Source of the DNA: Pseudonocardia sp. C8
Lineage (GTDB): Bacteria > Actinomycetota > Actinomycetes > Mycobacteriales > Pseudonocardiaceae
Assembly: GCF_014267175.1 (NCBI RefSeq)
Contig: NZ_JACMTR010000002.1
Span: 5,047,501 to 5,111,500, forward strand
DNA: 64,000 nucleotides
Direction: 5' to 3'
This document shows, in pieces, positions 8,912-17,077 of the stretch. The notes beneath the pieces are model-generated. The model was not told where the DNA came from and did not search any database. It saw nothing but the letters and a program-made list of their open reading frames with translations. The translations under genes and the position numbers were made by a program. How positions within the stretch are numbered: position 1 is the stretch's first letter; each line of letters begins with the position of its first letter.

Positions 8912-9529
8912 TCACCGGGGCGGGGCGTGCAGCAGCGGCAGGACGACCTCGTCCACGATCTCCACGATCGCCGCGTCCGTGATCGGGGTGCCGGCCATCA
9001 GGAACCGGTGACGCATCAGCGCCACCCCCGCCTCCAGCCGGCACGGCGTGACCGAGGTCGCGTCGATCTCGCCGCGCTCGACGGCGCGGCCGGCGACCAC
9101 GCGCATCACCGCCACCCCGGTGCCCCGCGCTCCCGCCCGCACCTCGGCGGCGGTCTCCGGGGAGGTCAGCACCTCGCTGAGCAGTCCTCGGAAGGCCTCC
9201 CCGGCGGGCCCGTCGAGGCTGCCCGCGATGCTGCGGAACAACGCGAGCAGGTCGCCGCGCAGGCTGCCGGTGTCCTCGGGGTGCTCCGGCGAGGGCAGCA
9301 GGTGGTAGACGGCGTCCATCACCAGGCCGGCGCGGTTCGGCCAGCGCCGGTAGAGCGACGCCTTGCCCGCGCCCGCACGCTCCGCGACGCGCTCCATGGT
9401 GAGCCGCGCGTAGCCGCCGGCGGCCAGCTCGTCCAGGGTCGCCTCGAAGATCGCCGCGTTCAGCGCGTCGCCGCGGCGCCGGGTCCTCCGGGCCGCCGCA
9501 CCACCCGGCGGGGTGCTCCGGTCGTCCAC
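8912..9529 (-). CDS. TetR-family transcriptional regulator
   Basis: 205 residues. The DNA-binding domain occupies about 20-70: helix LNAAIFEATLDELAAGGY, then LTMERVAERAGAGKASLYRRW, the classical TetR helix-turn-helix with a Y-R-R-W recognition end. The C-terminal ligand domain (about 80-205) contains LRGDLLALFRS and the MRHRFLMAGTPI region seen in the TetR_C group of drug-sensing regulators. It is the last gene of a minus-strand run with the phosphotransferase (53 bases upstream) and the MFS exporter, so it probably represses its own operon. A candidate operator, AACG-CAA-CGTT, lies before the exporter gene. Confidence 0.85.
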   Translation of the reverse strand: MDDRSTPPGGAAARRTRRRGDALNAAIFEATLDELAAGGYARLTMERVAERAGAGKASLYRRWPNRAGLVMDAVYHLLPSPEHPEDTGSLRGDLLALFRSIAGSLDGPAGEAFRGLLSEVLTSPETAAEVRAGARGTGVAVMRVVAGRAVERGEIDATSVTPCRLEAGVALMRHRFLMAGTPITDAAIVEIVDEVVLPLLHAPPR

Positions 9530-9581
9530 GCTCGGTGTCCCTTCCCGTCGTCGGGCGATCCGGCCCGGTCGGCGGAGGAGT

Positions 9582-12062
9582 CTAGGCGGGCCGCACCGTG
9601 CCGGTGTCGCCGTCGACCCGCACCCGGAGGCCGTCGGCGAGCACCGCGGTCCCGCGGCCGGTCCCCATGATCGCCGGGATGCCGTACTCGCGGGCGACGA
9701 TCGCGGCGTGCGACCCGACCCCGCCGGCGTCGGCCACGACCGCGGCCGCCCGCTGGAACAGCGGCGTCCAGGACGGGTTGGTGTACGGGCAGACCAGGAC
9801 GTCGCCGCTGCGCATCCGGTCGAACTCGTCGGCCGAGCGGATCACCCGGACCGGTCCCTCGGCGCGGCCGCCGCAGGCGGGGGTCCCGGCCACCAGCGCG
9901 TCCCCCGGGACGGTGCGGGTCGCGCCGAGGGCGTGCAGGTTCAGCATCGGGACGCCGGCCAGCTCCTCGCGGGCGGCGGCGCGGCGGGTCACGGTCGCGC
10001 GCAGCCGTGCGCGGCGCTCCGGGGTGAGCCCGGGCAGTCGCTCGATGCCCTCCAGCTCGTCGAGCCGCAGGTGGAAGACGTCGTCGGGGACGTCCAGCAC
10101 GCCGTCGCCGGCGAGCCGGTGGCCGATCTCCAGCAGGGCATCACGCAGCGGCGGCAGCAGCCGGGTGAAGTGGAAGTGGGTGTCCTCGCGCAGCTTCATG
10201 CCCTCGCGCACCCGACCGACCAGCCGGCGCACCCGGCGCCGGGCACGCTCGCTGCGGAGCAGGGGGTGGCCGAGCAGCCGGTCGAGCGCCTTCCCGGCCC
10301 GGTCGGGCCGGGCGGCCGGCGGGTCGGAGGCGAGCAGCTGGACCAGGCTGAGCACGGTCTCCGGGCTGTCCCGCCAGGTCGGCGCGGAGACGTAGAGCGC
10401 GCTGAGCGTCTCGCGGTGCCCGTACTCGGTCAGGAACCCGCGGAACGCGGCGGCGAAGCCCGGGTGCTCGTCCAGCGCCGCGGCGAGCTCGCCGGGCGTC
10501 CGCGCGGCGAACGCGCCGGCCAGCTCCCGGTCGTCGCGGACCCGGCCGGCCAGCGCCTCCAGCCCCCGGTTGGCGTCCTCGGTGCGGGTGACCGCGCCGA
10601 ACATCAGGTCACCGAGGTCCGCGCCGCGGTGCAGGACGGCCAGGAGCAGCCGCAGCTGCGCCATCGGCACCACCCAGCCGGCCAGGTAGTCCACCCGTAG
10701 CGCGGTCATGCCGGGCAGCAACGCCAGCACCGCGGCCGGGCGGCGGCGCAGCTCGACCCAGTCCAGGTCGGTGGCGGGCCGCGCGGCGAGCCCGGCGAGG
10801 TCGCGCTCGAACGCGGCGAACCGCGGGTCCTCGGTCCAGCGGGCCGGGTCGAACCTGCGGCTGCGCGCGTACAGCTGGAACGGCCGGGCCGGGGTGAGCG
10901 CGGTCGGCCGCGGGGACGGTGGCACGAACCGGGTGACCACCCCGTCCCGCTCCGGCAGCACGGCGCCGACCGGCGGGAACCGCGCGCCGGCCAGGCCGTG
11001 CAGCATCTCCGCGACCATGCCCAGCAGCGCGCCGGTCCAGGTCGTGACGTCCAGCGGGTACGGGCGGCCCTGGAACATGTCCAGCAGGATCGGCGCCACC
11101 CGCCGCTGGATCGGGTCGAGCCGCAACGGTTCCGGCGGCACGGCCGTCATCGGCCGGGCCTGCAGCAACAGCACCCGGTCACCGGCGGACGCCCACTCGA
11201 CGTCCATCGGCCGCGCGTAGTGCTCGGCCACGGCCCGGCCGAGCCGGACGAGCTCGGCCAGCAGCGCGGCCGGCGGCCCGCCGGCCGGCCCGCCCTCACG
11301 GTGCGCGACACCGCCGCCCTCGACGGCGCCGACCACCACCTCGCCGCGCCCGGCGACGTGCTCGAGCACCGCACCGGCCGGGTCGAGCTCGTAGTGCTCC
11401 GGGGTGACCAGGCCGGACACCACCGCCTCGCCGAGCCCGCGCCCGGCCTCCACCACCAGCCGCTCGCGGTCGCCGGTCACCGGGTGCGCCGTGAACAGCA
11501 CCCCCGCCCAGTTCGCCGCGGCCATCACCTGCACCGCCACCGCGATCCGCACGCCGGCCGGGTCGATCCCGATCCGCCGGCGGTAGGCGACCGCCCGGTC
11601 GGTCCACAGCGACCCCCAGCAGCGGCGGACGGCGTCCAGCAGGGCGGCCTCACCGGCGACGTTGAGGAAGGTGTCCTGCTGGCCGGCGAACGCGGCACCG
11701 GGCAGGTCCTCGGCGGTGGCGCTGGAGCGCACGGCGACCGGTCCGCCGCCCAGCGCGGCGTAGGCGTCGAGCAGGTCCTGCCGCAGGTCGTCCGGGATCT
11801 CGGCGCGGGCGAAGCCGTCCCGCAGCCGCGCCGCCGCATCCGGTGCCCCGGCGCGGGCCAGGTCGTCGAGCCCGTTGTGCGCGGCGACCCGCGCGTAGGC
11901 CGCGGTGGTCACGGCGAACCCGTCCGGCACCGGTAGCCCGGCCCGGATCAGCTCGCCCAGGTTGGCGGCCTTGCCGCCGACCGCCGGGAGATCCTCCCGG
12001 CCGAACGCGGCCAGCGGGGCGACGGCCCGCTCGGGGGTCGGGGCGGGACGCAGGTCGGTCAT
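9582..12062 (-). CDS. PEP-synthase-like phosphotransferase, probable rifampicin phosphotransferase family
   Basis: 826 residues in the three-part layout of rifampicin phosphotransferases. An N-terminal ATP-grasp domain runs to about 320 (GGKAANLGELIRAGLPVPDGF; VRSSATAEDLPGAAFAGQQDT). A middle substrate domain spans about 330-710. The C-terminal swivelling domain carries the phospho-His in GGVGSHAAIVAREYG (His785). The family moves the beta phosphate of ATP onto rifamycins. PEP synthase and PPDK share the end domains but not this middle one, and differ in length. The ATG overlaps the stop of the MFS gene by 4 bp, so export and modification are translationally coupled. The drug specificity is inference. 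Confidence 0.75.
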   Translation of the reverse strand: MTDLRPAPTPERAVAPLAAFGREDLPAVGGKAANLGELIRAGLPVPDGFAVTTAAYARVAAHNGLDDLARAGAPDAAARLRDGFARAEIPDDLRQDLLDAYAALGGGPVAVRSSATAEDLPGAAFAGQQDTFLNVAGEAALLDAVRRCWGSLWTDRAVAYRRRIGIDPAGVRIAVAVQVMAAANWAGVLFTAHPVTGDRERLVVEAGRGLGEAVVSGLVTPEHYELDPAGAVLEHVAGRGEVVVGAVEGGGVAHREGGPAGGPPAALLAELVRLGRAVAEHYARPMDVEWASAGDRVLLLQARPMTAVPPEPLRLDPIQRRVAPILLDMFQGRPYPLDVTTWTGALLGMVAEMLHGLAGARFPPVGAVLPERDGVVTRFVPPSPRPTALTPARPFQLYARSRRFDPARWTEDPRFAAFERDLAGLAARPATDLDWVELRRRPAAVLALLPGMTALRVDYLAGWVVPMAQLRLLLAVLHRGADLGDLMFGAVTRTEDANRGLEALAGRVRDDRELAGAFAARTPGELAAALDEHPGFAAAFRGFLTEYGHRETLSALYVSAPTWRDSPETVLSLVQLLASDPPAARPDRAGKALDRLLGHPLLRSERARRRVRRLVGRVREGMKLREDTHFHFTRLLPPLRDALLEIGHRLAGDGVLDVPDDVFHLRLDELEGIERLPGLTPERRARLRATVTRRAAAREELAGVPMLNLHALGATRTVPGDALVAGTPACGGRAEGPVRVIRSADEFDRMRSGDVLVCPYTNPSWTPLFQRAAAVVADAGGVGSHAAIVAREYGIPAIMGTGRGTAVLADGLRVRVDGDTGTVRPA

Positions 12063-13585
12063 CTCGGCTCCTCCGGTCCGGTGGCGGGCGCGTGGGCGGT
12101 CTCGCGCAGCGGGCGCGCGGGCAGCAGGAGCGCCAGCACGAACGCCAGCGCCATGAGCGGGGCCGCGTAGCCGAGCAGCGGCGTGAACGCGTCACCGAAC
12201 GCCGTGCCGACCGCCGCGCGGTCGCCGGGGTCCAGCCCGGCGAGCTCGTCCGGGGCCAGCCCGGCCGCACCGCCGACCGCGACCTGGTCGGGCGCCCGGG
12301 CCGCGAAACGCAGGTTCAGCAGCGCCCCGAAGATCGCGACGCCGGCCGTGGCCCCGATCTGGCGCAGGAACGTCACCGCCGCGGTCGCGGCGCCCAGGTC
12401 GCGGTAGTCCGCGGCGTTCTGGGCCACCAGGACCATCACCTGCATCACCAGCCCGATCCCGAGGCCGAGCAGCGCGAGCAGCGCGGCGACCAGCGACGCG
12501 GGCCCGCCGGCGCCGACGGACGCCAGCAGCACCAGCCCGATCGCCGCGACCGCCGTCCCGGCGATCGGGTAGGGGCGGTAGCGGCCGGTGCGGGTGATCA
12601 GTCGTCCGGACAGGATCGTGGTCAGCAGCACGCCGCCCATGAGCGCGGTGATCGGCAGCCCCGCCCCGGTCGCCGTCGTGCCGAGCGAGATCTGCAGGTA
12701 GGCGGGCATGAAGCTGATCGCGCCGAACAGGGTGAACCCGATCAGGAACGCGGTCGCGGCGGAGACGGCGATCGCCGGGTCCCGGAACAGCCGGCCGGGC
12801 AGCACCGGGTCCGCGGCGCGGCGGGCACCGAGCACCCACCCCGCGGCCCCGGCCAGCAGCACCGCGGCGGCCACCGGGACCAGCCAGCCGGGCGCCCCGT
12901 CCCGGCCCGGCGCCGTGCCCAGCACCGCCACCCCGGCGGCGACCGCGGCCAGCCCCGCGGCGCCGAGCACGTCCAGCGGGAGGCGCGTCCCGGCCGGTCG
13001 CGGCAGCCTCAGCGTGGCCGTGACCAGGACCAGCGCCAGCAGGCCCAGCGGCGGGTACAGGGCGAAGATCCATCGCCAGGACAGCGCGTCCACGACCAGC
13101 CCGCCGAGCAGCGGCCCCGCGACCGCGGCGACGACGTAGGCGGCGCCGATCACGCCGAGGTAGCGCCCGCGCTCGCGCGGGCTCACGATCTCGCCGATCA
13201 CCGCCTGGGCCCCGATCATCAACCCGCCGCCACCGGCGCCCTGCACCACCCGGGCGGCGATCAGCCAGGTGATCGAGCCGGCGACCGCGCTCCCCACCGC
13301 GCCGGCGACGAACACCACGATCGCGGCCTGCAGCAGCGGGCGGCGGCCGTAGCGGTCGCCGAGCTTGCCGTAGATCGGCATCACCGCGGTCGCCGACACC
13401 AGGTACGCGGTCACGATCATCGACATGGAGTCGAGCCCGCCGAGATCGGCGGCGACGAACGGCAGGGCGGGGGCCAGGACGGTCTGGTCCAGCGCGCCCA
13501 TCAGCATGACGATCAGCAGGCCGAGCACGGCGGCGCCGCGCGGCCGGTCTGCGCCCGGCGCGGCGGGTGGCGTGTCGCCGGGCAT
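12059..13585 (-). CDS. MFS drug exporter, DHA2 (EmrB/QacA) type with 14 membrane segments
   Basis: 508 residues from the ATG at 13585. The first membrane segment carries LMGALDQTVLAPALP (DHA2 motif D1-like). The cytoplasmic loop GKLGDRYGRRPLL is the MFS motif A, and VVQGAGGGGLMIGAQAVIGEI is motif C of antiporters. Hydrophobic stretches account for about 14 helices, fitting proton-coupled multidrug efflux in the cytoplasmic membrane. GGGGG lies 5 bases before this ATG; an in-frame GTG at 13636 would add 17 Pro/Gly-rich residues and looks less likely. It is the first gene of the operon with the phosphotransferase and TetR. Confidence 0.88.
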   Translation of the reverse strand: MPGDTPPAAPGADRPRGAAVLGLLIVMLMGALDQTVLAPALPFVAADLGGLDSMSMIVTAYLVSATAVMPIYGKLGDRYGRRPLLQAAIVVFVAGAVGSAVAGSITWLIAARVVQGAGGGGLMIGAQAVIGEIVSPRERGRYLGVIGAAYVVAAVAGPLLGGLVVDALSWRWIFALYPPLGLLALVLVTATLRLPRPAGTRLPLDVLGAAGLAAVAAGVAVLGTAPGRDGAPGWLVPVAAAVLLAGAAGWVLGARRAADPVLPGRLFRDPAIAVSAATAFLIGFTLFGAISFMPAYLQISLGTTATGAGLPITALMGGVLLTTILSGRLITRTGRYRPYPIAGTAVAAIGLVLLASVGAGGPASLVAALLALLGLGIGLVMQVMVLVAQNAADYRDLGAATAAVTFLRQIGATAGVAIFGALLNLRFAARAPDQVAVGGAAGLAPDELAGLDPGDRAAVGTAFGDAFTPLLGYAAPLMALAFVLALLLPARPLRETAHAPATGPEEPR

Positions 13586-13663
13586 CGGCGCCCCCGAGGT
13601 GAACGGACCCCAACCCGGCCCGACGGCCGGGTTCACACCCGAAGCTAGACCCGCGCTGTAGTG

Positions 13664-13674
13664 AACGCAACGTT
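13664..13674. promoter_or_regulatory. candidate TetR operator upstream of the MFS operon
   Basis: AACG-CAA-CGTT is a perfect 4+4 inverted repeat about 80 bases before the MFS start. It lies in an unusually AT-rich stretch (13661-13690) between the operon and the IS remnant. It is short, so chance is possible. Confidence 0.3.
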
Positions 13675-13727
13675 TCTTATTTCGATAGGCTGCCTGCTCA
13701 CCCCGGAACGGCCGCGCGGGCCTTACC

Positions 13728-14016
13728 GGCTCCTCGCAGTTGAGGGTGTAGTCCGGTCGGCGCGTCGGTGGCCGGGTAGGGGTCGAGGTCTCCCGAGGAT
13801 GGGGGTGACCATGATCTCGGGCTCGAAGTGCTCGCGCAGCGGTTGGAGCCCGATCGGGCGATTCTCCGGTGCCGGGTTGTCGAGCCCGACAAATGGTGTC
13901 GTCGCTGCGGATACCAGGGCGCGGCCAGGGACACGGTGGTCCGGCGGTTGGCGCACGAGCCGTTCGGGTGGCGGCCCACGGTGTTGGAGGTCAGCCTCCG
14001 CCGACACCGTTGTAAC
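13728..14016 (+). mobile_element. ISL3-family insertion sequence remnant, left end only (copy 1)
   Basis: Begins with a terminal repeat GGCTCCTCGCAGTTGAGGG (13728-13746), which matches the right-end repeat of copy 2 in reverse. About 280 bases that follow are nearly identical to copy 2, apart from an internal deletion of about 75 bases covering the transposase start. The transposase frame is open here from about 13828, with MLAQRLEPDRAILRCRVVEP and a C-x2-C zinc-binding start (WCRRCG). It ends abruptly after LRRHRCN near 14016, where unrelated DNA begins. There is no right end, so it cannot move. Confidence 0.75.
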
Positions 14017-14064
14017 GCCGCCTCCGACGACCCGGAACACGGACCGACGACGCGCCGCGAGCCG

Positions 14065-14574
14065 TCAGTCGCCGACGCTGCCGTCGATCATCTCGCGCAG
14101 GACGTCCGCGTGGCCCGCGTGCCGGGCGGTCTCCACGATCACGTGCAGGTACATCCACGTCAGCTCCCTGCCCCGCGGGGTGGTGCCGGCGTAGTCGAGG
14201 CTGTGCTGGGCGGCGATCTCGCGGGAGCGGTCGCACTCCGCCTGGTAGGCGGCGATGACGTCGTCGAGCTTCTCGTTCGGCTCCAGCCGCAGGTCGGCCT
14301 CCGGATCTGCGTCGGTCCACGGCGGCGTGGGCAGCTCCGCGGCGGGGATCTGCCCGATCTGCTCGGCGAACCCGCCCAGTTCCACCCACCGCAGGTGTTT
14401 GATCAGGCCGCCGAGGTTGGTGCCGGTCGGCACCGGGCTGCGCCGGGCGTCCTCCTCCGACACCCCGCGGGCCTTGCGCACGACGGCGTCGCGCAGATAA
14501 TCCAGGAACGTCTCGAGCTGCTCGCGCTCGCTGGCGGCGACCACGCTGCCGAGGATCTCACCGGGCCTGGTCAT
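14065..14574 (-). CDS. DinB-superfamily protein (DUF664 type)
   Basis: 169 residues from the ATG at 14574. A four-helix-bundle DinB protein with three metal-binding histidines in the usual places: LIKHLRWVELGGF (helix 2), then HVIVETARHAGHADVLREMIDG near the C-terminus, whose H-x3-E-x3-H-x2-H spacing is the DUF664 signature. Members are often thiol-dependent enzymes using mycothiol in actinobacteria, but the substrate is unknown here. The gene lies between two ISL3 remnants, and its promoter region abuts the left end of copy 2 (14623), so its transcription may have been changed by the insertion. Confidence 0.82.
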   Translation of the reverse strand: MTRPGEILGSVVAASEREQLETFLDYLRDAVVRKARGVSEEDARRSPVPTGTNLGGLIKHLRWVELGGFAEQIGQIPAAELPTPPWTDADPEADLRLEPNEKLDDVIAAYQAECDRSREIAAQHSLDYAGTTPRGRELTWMYLHVIVETARHAGHADVLREMIDGSVGD

Positions 14575-14622
14575 GGCCGGAACATAGCACGCGGGCCGAC
14601 CCTCGCACCGGGGCCATTCTTG

Positions 14623-15299
14623 GGCTCTTCGCAGTCGCAATTGAGGGTGTAGTCCGGTCGGCGCGTCGGTGGCCGGGTAGGGGTCGAGGTCTCCGAGGAT
14701 GGAGGTGACTATGCCGTCCATCTGGAAGACCTCGACGTGTCTGACGCTACCTTCGCCCGCCCTGACCTGACCACGTCCGCTCGTCTTGATGATCTCGGGC
14801 TCGAAATGCTCGCGCAGCGGTTGGAGCCCGATCGGGCGATTCTCCGGTGCCGGGTTGTCGAGCCCGACAAATGGTGTCGTCGCTGCGGATGCCAGGGCGC
14901 GGCCAGGGACACGGTGGTCCGGCGGTTGGCGCGAGCCGTTCGGAGTGGCGGCCCACGGTGTTGGAGGTCAGCCTCCGCCGATATCGGTGCACCGGGTGCG
15001 GTCACGTGTGGCGCCAGGACACGTCGCGGGCCGCCGAGCCGCGGGCGAAGCTGTCGCGACGTGGCCTGTGGTGGGCGCTGGACGCCCTGGTGCGCCAACA
15101 CCTGAGTGTCGCCCGCGTCGCCGACGCTCTGGGGGTCTCGTGGAACACCGCCAACGACGCGGTCCTGGCCGAGGGTCGCCGGGTCCTGATCGACGAGGCG
15201 TCCCCAGCCCGTTCAGCGAGTGCGAGCACGTCGGCGGCGCGCTTGGTCAGGGTGCGGCCGAACACCTCCGCGGCTCCGCCCTCTCGATTGTGAAGAGCC
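14623..15299 (+). mobile_element. internally deleted ISL3-family insertion sequence with both ends (copy 2)
   Basis: 677 bp. The left end starts GGCTCTTCGCAG (14623). The right end, read in reverse from 15299, is GGCTCTTCACAATCGAGAG. The two match each other and the left end of copy 1, with 7-8 extra bases in this left end. Only the N-terminal third of the transposase lies between; ISL3 transposases are usually over 400 residues, so the middle and C-terminal catalytic part are deleted. No direct target duplication is visible (CATTCTTG against GCTTTACC), so the deletion or later decay removed the flank match. Confidence 0.75.
14737..15199 (+). pseudogene. ISL3-family transposase, truncated and frameshifted
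   Basis: Starts at the GTG at 14737 (MSDATFARPDLTTSARLDDLG). It shows the ISL3 zinc ribbon CRVVEPDKWCRRCG with a later YRCTGCGHVW pair, then the HTH segment LSVARVADALGVSWNTANDAV. Compared with copy 1 it has lost two bases (CGCACGAG to CGCGAG at about 14930) and gained one (GGGTGG to GGAGTGG), so the frame shifts after VVRRLA and the zinc ribbon is split between frames. The similarity stops near LIDEA at about 15199, before the DDE domain. Not functional. Confidence 0.8.
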
Positions 15300-15366
15300 G
15301 CTTTACCCTGCGCCGACCACCCCGGCACACGTCGCGGGCGGCGGTCGCGGGCGGGTCCGCCGGCGG

Positions 15367-16242
15367 TCAGCGCCGCGAGCGGGACACGGTCACCCCGACG
15401 GCGAGCACCGCGAGCACCCCGCCGGTCACCGCGGCCGCCCGCAGGACGGAGTTCGCGCCGCCGGAGAACCGGTCGGACAGCCGGTCGCGGAGCCGGAACA
15501 GCCGGTCCCGCCGCGACGCCGCCCGGACGAAACCGAGCACCGGCCACCCCCGCTCCCGGGCGACCGCGCGGAGCTCCCGGTCCGGGTTGACGACGGCCGG
15601 CATCCCGACCGCCTCCAGCAGCGGCAGGTCGGTGATCGAGTCGGTGTAGGCCGCGCACCGGGCGAGATCGAAGCCGCACTCCGCGGCGATCTCCCGTGCC
15701 GCCCGCGCCTTGCCCTCGCCGTAGCAGTAGAAGTCGATCTCGCCGGCGTAGCGGCCGTCCACGACCCGCATGGTCGTCGCCCGGAACCGGTCGACGCCGA
15801 CCAGCGCGGCGATCGGCTCGACGACCTCCAGCCCGGACGCCGACAGCAGCACGACCGCCGAGCCCCGGGCCCGGTGGCGCTCGATCAGCCGCACCGCCTC
15901 CGGGTAGACGAGCGGGCCGATCACCTCCTGGAGGGTCCCGGCGACGATCCCACGGACCCGCTCGACCTCCCAGCCCTCGCAGACCAGGGTCATCCGCCGG
16001 CGCAGGGTGTCCATCGTGGCGGCGTCCGCGCCGGACAGGACGAGCAGCAGCTGCGCCCACGCGCCCCGGAGCACGGTGGCCCGGTCGATGAGGCCGTGTG
16101 CCGCGAACGCGCGGGCGAACGCCAGCGCGCTGGACCCCGCGATGATCGTGTTGTCCAGGTCGAGGAACACCGCCTGCGGCGCCTCGGCGGGACCGGGGGA
16201 CGGTTCGGCGGCGGGATCCGCCGGGGCGGGGTCGGCAGGCAC
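15367..16242 (-). CDS. HAD-superfamily phosphatase, subfamily IB (SerB-like)
   Basis: 291 residues from the GTG at 16242. HAD motif I is FLDLDNT (nucleophile Asp28, acid/base Asp30). Motif II is VVLLSAS, the conserved Lys is in YGEGKARA, and the motif III/IV Asp pair is in YTDSITDLPLL. The C-terminal 40 residues hold a hydrophobic helix (AAAVTGGVLAVLAVGVTV), so it is probably membrane-tethered. Family IB includes phosphoserine phosphatase and lysophosphatidate phosphatases; the substrate is unknown. The position matches M. tuberculosis Rv3661, which also sits beside the 6C RNA and ssd, so this is conserved synteny rather than a local insertion. Confidence 0.85.
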   Translation of the reverse strand: MPADPAPADPAAEPSPGPAEAPQAVFLDLDNTIIAGSSALAFARAFAAHGLIDRATVLRGAWAQLLLVLSGADAATMDTLRRRMTLVCEGWEVERVRGIVAGTLQEVIGPLVYPEAVRLIERHRARGSAVVLLSASGLEVVEPIAALVGVDRFRATTMRVVDGRYAGEIDFYCYGEGKARAAREIAAECGFDLARCAAYTDSITDLPLLEAVGMPAVVNPDRELRAVARERGWPVLGFVRAASRRDRLFRLRDRLSDRFSGGANSVLRAAAVTGGVLAVLAVGVTVSRSRR

Positions 16243-16565
16243 GCGCCCAGCGTGCCCGAGCCGCGGCTCCCCACCGGAACCGCCCCGGCCCCGGGGTCGC
16301 GCCCGGCCCGGACACGACCGCCGCGGAGGCGCTGCCGGGCCGGAACCACCGCCCGCACCGTCCGTCCCGCCGCACCGGCGGGGACGGCGCGGTGACCGGT
16401 GTGCGGGCCGATGCACAGCGTGACCGGCCGTACGCGACCGGTCGCCCGGACGCGCTCACCGGTGGCGGCGCCGATTCACCCGCCCGGGCCGGGTCTGCAC
16501 GCCCCGCCCGAGACCGGTCGGCGCAGGCCACGGCCGGAGTATGGGCGGGAACGCCGGATTGCGGC

Positions 16566-16571
16566 TACAGT
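16566..16571 (+). promoter_or_regulatory. -10 hexamer of the 6C RNA promoter
   Basis: TACAGT lies 6 bases before the predicted 5' end of the 6C RNA at about 16577. No clear -35 is visible at 17-18 bases upstream (GC-rich), which is common for actinobacterial housekeeping or stress promoters. Confidence 0.5.
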
Positions 16572-16576
16572 TGGGT

Positions 16577-16670
16577 GAGCTCGGACTTGGTCCGGGCGGG
16601 TTCAGCTCGACCCCCCGGGGCTGAACCAAACGACGGCCCCCGCCAATCCCCCCTGGCGGGGGCCGTCCCA
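16577..16670 (+). ncRNA. 6C small RNA
   Basis: Two consecutive stem-loops, each with six cytosines in the loop, define this actinobacterial RNA family. Hairpin 1 is GGTTCAGC (16599-16606) with GCTGAACC (16620-16627), loop C-run 16611-16616. Hairpin 2 is a 13-bp perfect stem (16633-16645 with 16654-16666), loop C-run 16648-16653, which also serves as terminator. The position between the HAD gene and ssd, on the ssd strand, matches the M. tuberculosis 6C RNA (B11) next to Rv3660c. In mycobacteria this RNA base-pairs through its C-rich loops to repress several mRNAs. The exact ends are estimated. Confidence 0.9.
16633..16666 (+). terminator. terminator hairpin of the 6C RNA
   Basis: A 13-bp perfect stem, ACGGCCCCCGCCA with TGGCGGGGGCCGT, and an 8-base loop. 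It lies over 500 bases before ssd, so the 6C RNA is a separate short transcript. Confidence 0.85.
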
Positions 16671-16799
16671 TGTCCGCACCGGCCGGCTGCCGCTCGGCCG
16701 CCGTTCGGCTCCCGCTCGGCCCACCGCCGACGCCGCTCGCCCGCGCCGGGTCCGGGGCCACGTGCCGGTCCGGGGGGCACGTGCCCCGATCTGCTCGCG

Positions 16800-16950
16800 C
16801 TCGGTCGTCGCGCTCCGTGCCCGCGCTCCGTACCCCACTCGGTGCCTGCGCTCCCCGCCGGCGCTCCGTGCCGCACTCGGTGCCCGCACTCCCCGCCGCG
16901 CTCCGGTGCCCGCACTCCCCACCGCGCTCCGGTGCCCGCACTCCGTGCCG
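16800..16950. repeat. degenerate GC-rich tandem repeat, period about 26 bp
   Basis: A 23-base core reading CCGCGCTCCGGTGCCC then GCACTCC occurs perfectly at 16896-16918 and 16922-16944. Diverged copies (GCGCTCCGTGCC, GCACTCGGTGCC, GCACTCC) extend back to about 16800. Overlapping frames give only low-complexity Arg/Pro/Ala products, so this is not a gene. It fills the 540-bp gap between the 6C RNA and ssd. Confidence 0.6.
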
Positions 16951-17077
16951 GCGCCGGGTGCCCGCGCTGCGCTCCGTGGCCCGCGGTCGCAGCGGGTGTG
17001 GTGCCCGCGCGCGAGGGCCCACCCTCCTACCCGATCGTCCCGCACGGGACCGACGTCCTCGCCCGCCGACGGCCCGG

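Noticed and set aside
16896..16944. CRISPR array
   Set aside because: Direct repeats have only 3 bases between copies, no unique spacers and no cas genes in the window.
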